This document shows positions 24,372 to 29,808 of a stretch of DNA of 35,112 nt, piece by piece. Source of the stretch: a virus; IMG/VR virus record IMGVR_UViG_3300048927_000181, positions 1 through 35,112 of that record. One strand, given 5' to 3'. The first letter of the stretch is position 1; every line of letters starts with the position of its first letter. The notes beneath the pieces were generated by a model. It was not told the DNA's origin. It searched no databases and was given only the letters and a program-made list of their open reading frames with translations. A program made the position numbers and the translations under genes.

Positions 24372-24709
24372 TCATTTTTCGATGTTTCTTCGTCTAAATT
24401 ATTAGGAGGAAACTGGAGATTGATGGCATCAACGAGCGCGTCAACACGCCTCATCAAGACGATATCTCTCGTCAACTCCCAGAAGGCATGATCAACATAC
24501 GTCCGCATCCCCAAACCATGGAGCCGATCGGCATCACGTTGGCTCTGCACGCAGATGATACGGCAGCGCTTCATCGTGTCCCTGCCACGAAGATCGAGGA
24601 TCATTCGCTCAACATAACGAACCATCGATGCGTTGTGGACTATGACGCATGCGCCTTCATCCGGTAACGCCATGACCACGGCTTTCGTCTCGCCAGTTCC
24701 TCGCGTCAT
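24368..24709 (-). CDS. Conserved-looking phage protein of unknown function (113 aa)
   Basis: ATG at 24709 overlaps the HNH nuclease stop (TGATG). The product alternates strands and helices in a Rossmann-like way: GETKAVVMALPDEGACVIVHN at the start, MVRYVERMILDLRGRD, then RCRIICVQSQRDADRLHG and MRTYVDHAFWEL. No nucleotide-binding loop of Walker type is complete. It lies between an HNH nuclease and the terminase, so a packaging or DNA-processing role is possible. I do not recognise the family. Confidence 0.65.
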   Translation of the reverse strand: MTRGTGETKAVVMALPDEGACVIVHNASMVRYVERMILDLRGRDTMKRCRIICVQSQRDADRLHGLGMRTYVDHAFWELTRDIVLMRRVDALVDAINLQFPPNNLDEETSKND

Positions 24710-25026
24710 CAGCCTACCTCTATTGGGTATCCATCAACGCCAAACACCACGGCCTGCTGACCTCGCTCAATGCGAGCCTTCAGACTGTCGTGGCATGGAG
24801 CGCAAAGTGATTGGAGATTGTTTGGATCGAAGAATAAAGCCTCGTCTCCTTTATGTGGCCTGACGTGGTCGCACACCGTGGCTTCCGTGACGTCCTCGAT
24901 AGCCAAGCAGAAGTGGCATAGCGGCTCAGCGGCAAGCTGGACAGCACGCAGTCGCTGCCATCTTGCTGTCTTGTACAGCCGACGATACTGCGCCGCCTCG
25001 GCTGATCTGCCGTATGGCTTGGGCAT
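24709..25026 (-). CDS. HNH endonuclease
   Basis: ATG at 25026 (MPKPYGRSAEAAQYR), with GAGGA just upstream, overlaps the stop of the small gene before it (TGATG). The 105-residue product holds an HNH motif with zinc-binding cysteines. It has CHFC, then VCDHVRPHKGDEALFFDPNN with the catalytic His, then LQSLCAPCHDSLKARIERG. Many HK97-like phages encode an HNH protein beside the terminase, and HK97 gp74 is known to be needed for terminase cutting. The same role is inferred here. Confidence 0.88.
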   Translation of the reverse strand: MPKPYGRSAEAAQYRRLYKTARWQRLRAVQLAAEPLCHFCLAIEDVTEATVCDHVRPHKGDEALFFDPNNLQSLCAPCHDSLKARIERGQQAVVFGVDGYPIEVG

Positions 25027-25196
25027 CAGTTCCTCTTCATAAGCTCTACAGCCTGGGCGATTGCCAAGGCAGCTTGAGCTTGGTGGAGAGACTTCTCGGT
25101 GTAGCCATTGTCGGCGGATCGCTTGGCCCAACCAATCAGCGTAAAGGCATGACGCTCGGCCGCGACTATCTCTGCGCTACGTTCCTTGGCGTCCAC
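25026..25196 (-). CDS. Small helical protein upstream of the HNH gene (56 aa)
   Basis: The start is taken as GTG at 25196, with GAGGA about seven bases upstream. A longer frame exists but would run through the tRNA-Pro gene. The product is helical (DAKERSAEIVAAERHAFTLI, then KSLHQAQAALAIAQAVELMK) and ends in a TGATG overlap with the HNH gene. This overlap is the main evidence that it is real. The function is unknown. Confidence 0.55.
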   Translation of the reverse strand: MDAKERSAEIVAAERHAFTLIGWAKRSADNGYTEKSLHQAQAALAIAQAVELMKRN

Positions 25197-25212
25197 GACA
25201 ATTCCTCGAAAT

Positions 25213-25290
25213 TGGTCTGCGTGGCTGGATTCGAACCAGCGGCTCCCGCAGTCCAAGTGCGGTACTCTGACCAGACTGAGCTACACACAG
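25213..25290 (-). tRNA. tRNA-Pro (UGG)
   Basis: The full cloverleaf is visible on the minus strand. It has acceptor CTGTGTG/CACGCAG, anticodon stem CCGCA/TGCGG with loop CTTGGAC (anticodon UGG), T arm GCTGG-TTCGAAT-CCAGC, discriminator A and an encoded CCA (25213-25215). It is the last of six tRNA genes in this cluster. Confidence 0.93.
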
Positions 25291-25295
25291 ATGAT

Positions 25296-25371
25296 TGGTG
25301 CCGACAGCAGGAATCGAACCCACGACATCCTCGTTACAAAGGAGGCGCTCTACCTACTGAGCTATGTCGGC
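25296..25371 (-). tRNA. tRNA-Thr (UGU)
   Basis: Acceptor GCCGACA/TGTCGGC is fully paired. The D arm is GCTC-AGTAGGTA-GAGC, the anticodon loop TTTGTAA gives UGU, the T loop is TTCGATT, the discriminator is A and CCA is encoded (25296-25298). The anticodon stem CCTCC/CGAGG has a C-C mismatch at pair 31-39, next to the loop. Confidence 0.9.
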
Positions 25372-25376
25372 GTGAA

Positions 25377-25450
25377 TGGTGGAGCGTGTCGGAATCGAAC
25401 CGACCGGCAGCAATCTTGCAAGGATTACCCGCTTACCCAGAGCACGTCCC
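25377..25450 (-). tRNA. tRNA-Ala (UGC), irregular
   Basis: Anticodon loop CTTGCAA on stem TAATC/GATTG gives UGC. The T arm is GTCGG-TTCGATT-CCGAC, with discriminator A and encoded CCA (25377-25379). The acceptor GGGACGT/ACGCTCC has one A-C mismatch and a G3-U70 wobble pair, the classical alanine identity element. The D region is short, about 16 bases between acceptor and anticodon stem. A GCA (Cys) reading of the loop is possible but pairs less well. Confidence 0.72.
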
Positions 25451-25460
25451 AATTGAATGA

Positions 25461-25546
25461 TGGCGGAAGACTGAGGAATCGAACCCCTGACCTTGCGGTC
25501 CCCTCGGTTTTCAAGACCGATTGCCAACCATTTAGCGGCGCCTTCC
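25461..25546 (-). tRNA. tRNA-Ser (UGA)
   Basis: Acceptor GGAAGGC/GTCTTCC, anticodon loop TTGAAAA on stem CGGTC/CCGAG-type pairing (anticodon UGA), a long variable arm as required for serine, T loop TTCGATT, the serine-type discriminator G, and encoded CCA (25461-25463). Confidence 0.9.
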
Positions 25547-25551
25547 ATAAT

Positions 25552-25639
25552 TGGCGGATAGTGTTGGGATTGAACCAACGAAACCTAGGAAGGCTCTACA
25601 GTTTAGCAAACTGCTGCATTACCGCTCTGCCAACTATCC
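25552..25639 (-). tRNA. tRNA-Ser (GCU)
   Basis: Acceptor GGATAGT/ACTATCC is fully paired. Anticodon stem GCAGT/ACTGT carries loop TTGCTAA (anticodon GCU), a long variable arm follows, the T loop is TTCAATC, the discriminator is G and CCA is encoded (25552-25554). Confidence 0.9.
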
Positions 25640-25648
25640 ATTAAGAGC

Positions 25649-25716
25649 AAAAGCGGCTGGGAGTGTGCACGACCTGCCAAGCTTTCGCTAACAGGGTCAC
25701 ACTACAACCAGCCGCA
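25649..25716 (-). ncRNA. Tightly folded tRNA-sized hairpin RNA in the tRNA cluster
   Basis: Read on the minus strand, outer arms GCGGCTGG/CCAGCCGC (25708-25715 with 25653-25660) enclose AGTGTG/CACACT, then ACC-CTG/CAGGT with a bulge. The inner stem has several G-U pairs and is closed by a GAAA tetraloop. TTTTG follows at the 3' side. It has no anticodon arm or T-loop, so it is not a normal tRNA. It lies between tRNA-fMet and tRNA-Ser(GCU) and may be a processing signal, terminator or independent small RNA. Confidence 0.6.
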
Positions 25717-25753
25717 CGATCACCATGCAAGCGGAGGAGAACGCGCATGGGAT

Positions 25754-25830
25754 TGGTTGCGGAGGTGAGATTTGAACTCACGGCCTCCAGCTTATGAGGC
25801 TGGCGAGCTACCGGGCTGCTCTACTCCACG
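25754..25830 (-). tRNA. Initiator tRNA-fMet (CAU)
   Basis: Anticodon loop CTCATAA gives CAU. Two bacterial initiator hallmarks are present: the C1-A72 mismatch at the acceptor end (CGTGGAG opposite CTCCGCA) and the A11-U24 pair in the D stem (GAGC/GCTC). The D loop AGCCCGGTA and T loop TTCAAAT also match bacterial fMet tRNAs, and CCA is encoded (25754-25756). The anticodon stem is CCAGC/GCTGG and therefore lacks the three consecutive G-C pairs of the usual initiator. It is the first tRNA of the cluster. Confidence 0.92.
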
Positions 25831-25971
25831 TGATAGTTACCCAAAGCTCAGAGGCTGCAACCAGTGCAGCATGGCGATGGGTCCGACGCATAGCGCTCGG
25901 AGTGATGTGGGGCTCGCAACTAGTTGCGCCACCCCTTCACACTACTCTCTCCGAGATTGAAGAAAGGGACT
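25831..25971 (-). other. Structured leader upstream of the tRNA cluster
   Basis: No gene is seen here. On the minus strand three hairpins follow each other. The first is GGGG...CCCC around the perfect 14-base palindrome CGCAACTAGTTGCG (25915-25928), the second is CCGA...TCGG near 25880-25900, and the third is CTGCA-CTGGT-TGCAG near 25854-25868. They may be part of the tRNA precursor or a regulator site. Confidence 0.4.
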
Positions 25972-26877
25972 TTACGAGGCAGCTTTTCGCAATGCGGCCA
26001 TCAGGTTGTCATTCGCAACGATCAATCGTCGCTTGCCTTGGCGTTCCGCATGCTTCCCTTGATAACCCGCCTTGGTTCCAAGCTCGGCCATGTTCTTGGC
26101 TGTCTTTGCTGCATCAAGCATCGCACGATCCTCTGATTTCAAATCATCCAAGGCATCGAACCATTCTTTGCGGTCTGACATGGCTGTCACAATGTCCTGC
26201 CACATCATAGATCCACCGCCAACGCATGTGGTCTTCTGCATGCCAAGGAAGCTATCCGCGATCTTTGATGACCCGCATGGTAGTCCATCTGGGCATTTTG
26301 TGAAGGTGACCTTACTCATGTCCGTATTGGCATACGCTTTGGCCAGTTCACTCTGCGCCTCGTCTGCAGTCATCTTGAGGCGTGGACCTTTGTGTTTTCT
26401 GCCGGTCAGATACCTGGCCTTTTTGGTATCTAGAAGAACGGCAAAATACTCATTGCTGTTCGTGACGTCCTGCGGGTTGTCGTCGCCACCTAACGCAACA
26501 TCAACCTTGTCACGAGATCCGAGCATTGCACCAGCTGGCATCCGTGCTGCGTATTCCTCAACGCCACCATCGACCGTCAGGCGATACGCTTTCTCGGTCT
26601 GGTTACCGTCACTGAACTTTAGCCTTCCGATGCGGACTATCTGACCAGCACCATTTCGTTCGATTTCGCCAGATGCAACGTTTTTCATGATCTCTGCGAC
26701 TGATGGCGTCACGAGGCGCTTGCGATCATGTTTGAGGTCTTCGACTTCATCAGCGTTGTTGTCATTGGCTGGGACAACAGACCAGTTTGTTTGCATCGGC
26801 TCCGGTTTGTGATCCGGAGTGGTGGCGTATCGGCGTACTGCCGCAAGTTGCTCTGCGAGTGATCCGTGTCTTGCCAT
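25972..26877 (-). CDS. Early phage protein of unknown function (301 aa)
   Basis: The soluble 301-residue protein has a hydrophilic N-terminus with the alphaproteobacterial signature PANDN. A middle part looks beta-rich (GQIVRIGRLKFSDGNQTEKA, then YRLTVDGGVEEYAARMPAGA). A Lys-rich section follows with FTKCPDGLPCGSSKIADSF, containing two of the protein's few cysteines. The helical C-terminus ends in a second VANDN motif. It follows the VRR-NUC gene after one base, so the two are co-expressed. The function is unknown; a DNA-transaction role is only suggested by the neighbour. Confidence 0.75.
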   Translation of the reverse strand: MARHGSLAEQLAAVRRYATTPDHKPEPMQTNWSVVPANDNNADEVEDLKHDRKRLVTPSVAEIMKNVASGEIERNGAGQIVRIGRLKFSDGNQTEKAYRLTVDGGVEEYAARMPAGAMLGSRDKVDVALGGDDNPQDVTNSNEYFAVLLDTKKARYLTGRKHKGPRLKMTADEAQSELAKAYANTDMSKVTFTKCPDGLPCGSSKIADSFLGMQKTTCVGGGSMMWQDIVTAMSDRKEWFDALDDLKSEDRAMLDAAKTAKNMAELGTKAGYQGKHAERQGKRRLIVANDNLMAALRKAAS

Positions 26878-26878
26878 A

Positions 26879-27361
26879 TCAATCGTCCTTCCGTGCTGGC
26901 TGGTTATCGTTATCGGCCAGCCATCGTCTTACGAGTGACACGGCTTGCGATGCAGCCTCATGTGTTGACGTGAAGCGCACGACCTCAACATGGTGGCCAA
27001 GCCTCGCCAATGATGTGTGGCGCTCAACCTGAGCCGGTGACAACCGGCCTTTGCCAACCTTGTTCTCGATCATTCTCAGCTTACCGCCCGCGATGTATAT
27101 TCGGAGATCAGCTTCGCCTGGCGTGAGGCCAGTGGCCACTGCATCTGCCTGTGCGCGTGGTCCGCGCTTGGCGCTGTTCATGTCGCCTGCCAGTAGAAAC
27201 CTGCGACCGTATTCTGGCAGTGCCCGCAATGCCCTCACTTGAGCCGCCTGCCCTTCGCTTTCCTTCATCGGCGCGTCGGCGACCGTAACCTTGCCGTTTG
27301 TGCTGGTACGGATGACAACACGCTTACCGTCAATGCGGGTGGTCTGCTGTGACTTGCGCAT
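26879..27361 (-). CDS. VRR-NUC domain nuclease
   Basis: ATG at 27361 has AAGGAGG five bases upstream. The 160-residue product has the VRR-NUC fold at about residues 75-150. It shows GLTPGEADLRIYIAGGKLRM with the first acidic residue, then IENKVGKGRLSPAQVERHTS with the Glu-x-Lys metal site, and LARLGHHVEVVRFT. The family is a PD-(D/E)XK-type nuclease common in phages and associated with replication or recombination. It ends with another ADNDN motif. A short upstream region with a terminator separates it from the previous gene. Confidence 0.88.
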   Translation of the reverse strand: MRKSQQTTRIDGKRVVIRTSTNGKVTVADAPMKESEGQAAQVRALRALPEYGRRFLLAGDMNSAKRGPRAQADAVATGLTPGEADLRIYIAGGKLRMIENKVGKGRLSPAQVERHTSLARLGHHVEVVRFTSTHEAASQAVSLVRRWLADNDNQPARKDD

Positions 27362-27443
27362 GAACCCTCCTTGGTTATGAGGGTAATATTAGGAAAGCGA
27401 AGCCAAACGTCTTGGTGTGTCGTGAAATAAATTTGGTCACGAA

Positions 27444-27467
27444 AAAGCCCCGCGACATGCAGGGCTT
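27444..27467 (-). terminator. Rho-independent terminator after the small early gene
   Basis: On the minus strand AAGCCC/GGGCTT arms (27445-27450 with 27462-27467) with a partly paired interior are followed by TTTCG. It would end the transcript of the gene at 27485-27664. Confidence 0.65.
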
Positions 27468-27484
27468 GTTCGTTGTGTGGGATA

Positions 27485-27664
27485 TCAGTTCTTCCCGGCG
27501 GCCATCGGCTTCGCTCTTTTCTGCGGCCACCGCTTCAAGAATTTATCAATTCTCGACCGGTCACCACCGAACTGCTCCATCACACCTACTGCGACCTGCA
27601 TGCTGACAGCATATTGCTGTTGCAACTGTTCGACGGTGTACGGCTCACTCTTGCTCTCGCGCAT
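27485..27664 (-). CDS. DUF3606-like small protein (59 aa)
   Basis: ATG at 27664 is chosen because AAGGAG lies seven bases upstream; another ATG two codons earlier is too close to it. The product (EPYTVEQLQQQYAVSMQVAV, then GVMEQFGGDRSRIDKFLKRW) resembles DUF3606-type proteins, where a short helix-turn-helix segment holds the pattern VGxDRxKLD. The C-terminus is basic. It lies at the start of a minus-strand unit, facing the repeat-rich region, so it may bind that DNA. That is inference only. Confidence 0.65.
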   Translation of the reverse strand: MRESKSEPYTVEQLQQQYAVSMQVAVGVMEQFGGDRSRIDKFLKRWPQKRAKPMAAGKN

Positions 27665-27813
27665 TTTCATTCTCCTTACGAGCAGAAAATGCGATTGGGT
27701 CGGTCCTGGTTCCGGGTTGTATTTCATATGCCCGTTTGCACGGTACACGGTGCCCGAATAAAAAACTCAATAACCGTGCAGCCAGCACACCGCCCTGCAC
27801 GGTTGCACGAGTA

Positions 27814-27841
27814 GGGTATATATTTAAAAATATATATACCC
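27814..27841. repeat. AT-rich palindrome
   Basis: Arms GGGTATATAT and ATATATACCC (27814-27823 with 27832-27841) enclose TTAAAAAT. It sits in the middle of the TGCACGG cluster and could be an easily melted element or a protein site. Confidence 0.7.
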
Positions 27842-27891
27842 CTAAACGTGCACTAACCGGGCAGAGCTGTGCAGGTGTGAACGCCCGGATG

Positions 27892-27931
27892 TGCACGGAT
27901 AGCGCACGGATAAAATTCCGCTATCCGTGCA
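27892..27931. repeat. 13-base inverted repeat in the repeat cluster
   Basis: TGCACGGATAGCG (27892-27904) and its exact inverse (27919-27931) are separated by 14 bases that hold one more CACGGATA copy. Each arm contains one TGCACGG box. Confidence 0.8.
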
Positions 27932-27990
27932 GTATTTAAAGTTGTATTTATGATTGCGTCAGGTTGTAATCACAAGCAGGGAAAGCAGTC

Positions 27991-28266
27991 ATGAAATACT
28001 ATGTATCGTTCCAAGAGTTCTCAAAAAAGAACGGCCGCCCAATCGACCATAACAGCGCGTCAGACTTCGAAACTGACGGTTTGGGAATGATACCAAACGT
28101 CGGCGATTACGTGCATCTCGAGCCTATGGGTAAGCCAGAGGCGCCGAGATATTCTGGGCGGGTTAAATCAAGGCTGTTCAGCTATTTCAACAACGAGACG
28201 TGCAGCATTAACATCGTTGTCGAAGCCAACGATGCCGATGACTGGGGTGCTGTGATCAAGGAATAA
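27991..28266 (+). CDS. Plus-strand protein of unknown function (91 aa)
   Basis: ATG at 27991 has AGGGA about nine bases upstream. The product is a small soluble beta-rich protein: MKYYVSFQEFSKKNGRPIDH, then VGDYVHLEPMGKPEAPRYSG, SGRVKSRLFSYFNNETC and INIVVEANDADDWGAVIKE. It is transcribed away from the TGCACGG repeat cluster, opposite to the early genes, so it could be regulated by or regulate that region. It has no helix-turn-helix that I can see. I do not recognise a named family. Confidence 0.7.
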   Translation: MKYYVSFQEFSKKNGRPIDHNSASDFETDGLGMIPNVGDYVHLEPMGKPEAPRYSGRVKSRLFSYFNNETCSINIVVEANDADDWGAVIKE

Positions 28267-28280
28267 TACCCGCCATTAGA

Positions 28281-28317
28281 TGCAAAAAAAGGCCGGAGCT
28301 AAAAGCCCCGACCTTTC
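28281..28317 (-). terminator. Terminator between convergent genes
   Basis: Imperfect stem AAAGG-CGG-GCT / AGC-CCG-CCTTT (28288-28316) with a run of seven T residues on the minus strand. It mainly ends the DUF3597 transcript and possibly also the plus-strand gene at 27991. Confidence 0.7.
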
Positions 28318-28393
28318 TAACGCTATTCATCTTCTGCTTTGCAGTGTGAAAGCTACTTGGCTGGATAATGCTTTTCGTCAGCCTTGGTTCCGC

Positions 28394-28870
28394 TCAATCG
28401 AGCAGTTCTGCAGGCACCTTGCCGCCATTTTCTGACAGCTTCTTCAGAAGCGCCTTGTGAAGCCATGTGTTCATTTCTGCAGACCCGTTTAGCTCGCCGG
28501 TGTAGCCAAGCTCCTGCGCCAGTTCTTTGCGCTCAGAGAGGCTCGCATCCATCCCAAGGGCTTTCATCAAGTCGACGATAGAATGCTTCCAGTCGAGCTT
28601 CTGACCGCTGCTCTTCACCGCCGCATCGAACTGAGCTGCCACATCTACAGGACTACTTGACGTCGGCGCGGATGACGCGGGCGCTGATGCACCAGAGGTT
28701 GGCGGGACCGCCTGGCCCGTTCCTCCGACTGAAGGAGCCGTTGTTGCAGCTGGTTCTGGGATGGACGATGGCGCAGGCGTTGGCTCAGCCGCAGTCGGTG
28801 ATGCCGGCGCCGTCTCTGCATGGGCCGATCGTCCAAAAATGGCGTCCTTGATTTTTCCGAAAATGCTCAT
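28394..28870 (-). CDS. DUF3597 family protein
   Basis: ATG at 28870 has AGGAG about seven bases upstream. The 158-residue protein starts with MSIFGKIKDAIFG, typical of DUF3597. It then has a flexible Pro/Ala/Ser-rich linker (about 20-75) and a helical C-terminal domain (SSPVDVAAQFDAAVKSSGQK, then SIVDLMKALGMDASLSERKE and WLHKALLKKLSENGGKVP). The family is common in bacterial chromosomes and its function is not known. It is arranged behind the CsbD gene in the same direction, which suggests stress-related cargo rather than a phage assembly gene. Confidence 0.88.
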   Translation of the reverse strand: MSIFGKIKDAIFGRSAHAETAPASPTAAEPTPAPSSIPEPAATTAPSVGGTGQAVPPTSGASAPASSAPTSSSPVDVAAQFDAAVKSSGQKLDWKHSIVDLMKALGMDASLSERKELAQELGYTGELNGSAEMNTWLHKALLKKLSENGGKVPAELLD

Positions 28871-28892
28871 GTGTTTCTCCTCATCGTTACAA

Positions 28893-28925
28893 ACGAAAGC
28901 CGCCGGCTATTGCTAACCAGCGGCT
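28893..28925 (-). terminator. Hairpin after the CsbD gene
   Basis: On the minus strand AGCCGC/GCGGCT (28898-28903 with 28920-28925), with some inner pairs, is followed by TTCGTTT. It is a weak rho-independent terminator between CsbD and DUF3597, so part of the transcription may read through. Confidence 0.55.
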
Positions 28926-28943
28926 CGATTTCATTTTAAGTAA

Positions 28944-29147
28944 TCACCACGTCTGGCGGCCATACCAGTCATCGATGTCTTTTTTGGTTTGGTCTTTTTC
29001 GTAGCCATATCGCTCTTGGATCTTGCCCTCGAGCTGGTCACGTTTGCCATTGATGACATCAAGATCATCATCAGTGAGTTTGCCCCACTGTTCCTTGATC
29101 TTGCCCTTCATCTGCTTCCAGTTACCTTCAACGCGGTTCCAGTCCAT
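28944..29147 (-). CDS. CsbD family stress protein
   Basis: ATG at 29147 has GAGGAG about six bases upstream. The 67-residue product is a standard CsbD protein: MDWNRVEGNWKQMKGKIKEQ at the start, WGKLTDDDLDVINGKRDQLE, then GKIQERYGYEKDQTKKDIDDW. CsbD proteins are small, helical and abundant under general stress; their biochemical role is unknown. An EcfG-like promoter lies just upstream, so expression is probably tied to the host general stress response. It is not a usual phage gene and is likely cargo. Confidence 0.93.
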   Translation of the reverse strand: MDWNRVEGNWKQMKGKIKEQWGKLTDDDLDVINGKRDQLEGKIQERYGYEKDQTKKDIDDWYGRQTW

Positions 29148-29177
29148 GGGTCACTCCTCTCAGTGTTGTGATTACCA

Positions 29178-29203
29178 AACGGACATTTGTAGCGATTGGT
29201 TCC
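29178..29203 (-). promoter_or_regulatory. EcfG-type (general stress sigma) promoter of csbD
   Basis: On the minus strand GGAAC (29199-29203), exactly 17 bases and CGTT (29178-29181) match the alphaproteobacterial EcfG consensus. It lies about 30 bases upstream of the CsbD start codon, with the ribosome site in between. Confidence 0.75.
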
Positions 29204-29383
29204 GCCGGGATTTGATGAATGGCAATGGGTAGGTTCTGAACCGATCGGATGTGGTTTTGGCATGTTGGCCGGCTAATCAGAGGGTAAGTTTAGTTGTAGG
29301 AGCGCAATCGCAGGAAGCGATTTGTGGCCAACGCTCTAGAACTTCTTGAGGCTTGGTGAAACAGTTTTCAGACTTGTGGCTGA

Positions 29384-29411
29384 TTGACGAATCGCGCGCA
29401 ATAATTACTAT
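29384..29411 (+). promoter_or_regulatory. Promoter of the riboswitch unit
   Basis: TTGACG (29384-29389), 16 bases, TACTAT (29406-29411). It would start RNA close to 29418, just before the first conserved base of the cobalamin riboswitch, which supports it. Confidence 0.55.
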
Positions 29412-29419
29412 ATGTAGCG

Positions 29420-29597
29420 TTCTAGGTTCTTTGCCGAATTTGTCGGCAGGATTAATAGGGAACACGATAGGGACTTATCCTCATTCGTGGCTGCCCCCGC
29501 AACTGTGAGCGGAGAGCGTTTGATCTTTTACCACTGATGCAAAATGCATCCGGAAGGCAGATCAGAAGCAATGACCCGCAAGCCAGGTTACCTGCCT
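29420..29597 (+). promoter_or_regulatory. Cobalamin (vitamin B12) riboswitch
   Basis: The conserved blocks occur in the right order. They are GGTTCTTTGCCG with its hairpin and AATAGGGAACACGA, then GTGGCTGCCCCCGCAACTGT with GAGCGG. CCACTG follows, then CCGGAAGGC, and finally ACCCGCAAGCCAGG with the closing ACCTGCC. It would bind a cobalamin and change expression of what follows. The only thing between it and a strong terminator is a 39-codon frame; no B12 transport or synthesis gene is near. Confidence 0.9.
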
Positions 29598-29633
29598 AGA
29601 ATTCAATCTCGTAACTCGAATTGTGGGGGCGCT

Positions 29634-29753
29634 ATGTCGTACTCAGATTTTTTGGACGCTATCAGTGCGTTTTTTTCTCATCCATTTGTCTTGATGGTCG
29701 GCAGTGCGTTGGTTAGTTGGCGACTTAAGGTCAAACAGAAGCATGAAAAATGA
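29634..29753 (+). CDS. 39-residue membrane peptide under the cobalamin riboswitch
   Basis: ATG at 29634 starts 37 bases after the riboswitch, with a G-rich stretch (GTGGGGG) as a weak ribosome site. The product MSYSDFLDAISAFFSHPFVL continues with MVGSALVSWRLKVKQKHEK. It has one likely transmembrane helix (about residues 9-28) and a basic tail of about 10 residues. It is not CbtB, the usual small B12-regulated membrane protein, because that family's His-rich end is missing. A perfect terminator follows 20 bases after the stop. The unit may make a peptide, or the RNA itself may be the product. Confidence 0.55.
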   Translation: MSYSDFLDAISAFFSHPFVLMVGSALVSWRLKVKQKHEK

Positions 29754-29773
29754 ACGAATGATTGATGACAACT

Positions 29774-29808
29774 AAGTAGCCAAGAATTCCTTGGCTACTT
29801 CCTTTTTG
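29774..29808 (+). terminator. Strong terminator of the riboswitch unit
   Basis: Perfect 11-base stem AAGTAGCCAAG/CTTGGCTACTT (29774-29784 with 29790-29800) followed by CCTTTTT. It closes the promoter-riboswitch-peptide unit. Confidence 0.88.

Larger units (their letters stand above)
27735..27931. repeat. Iteron-like TGCACGG repeat cluster (origin or operator)
   Basis: Five exact copies of TGCACGG occur in 195 bases: direct at 27737, 27796 and 27892, and inverted at 27774 and 27925. Variants lie at 27804 (TGCACGA), 27847 (CGTGCAC), 27868 (TGTGCAG) and 27903 (CGCACGG). A 7-mer should occur by chance far less than once here. The area lies between divergent genes and also has an AT-rich palindrome, so it looks like a replication origin or a multi-site operator. 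Confidence 0.75.

Noticed and set aside
25186-25644. 152-codon plus-strand open frame across the tRNA cluster
   Set aside because: It is the antisense reading of four to five tRNA genes (peptides like SRNRTHDI are typical of this artefact) and has no ribosome site.
27735-27931. CRISPR array at the repeat cluster
   Set aside because: The repeats are only seven bases, occur in both directions and have irregular spacing, so they are not CRISPR repeats.
29277-29465. 62-codon minus-strand frame next to the riboswitch
   Set aside because: It overlaps the promoter and the 5' half of the riboswitch and has no ribosome site or recognisable feature.
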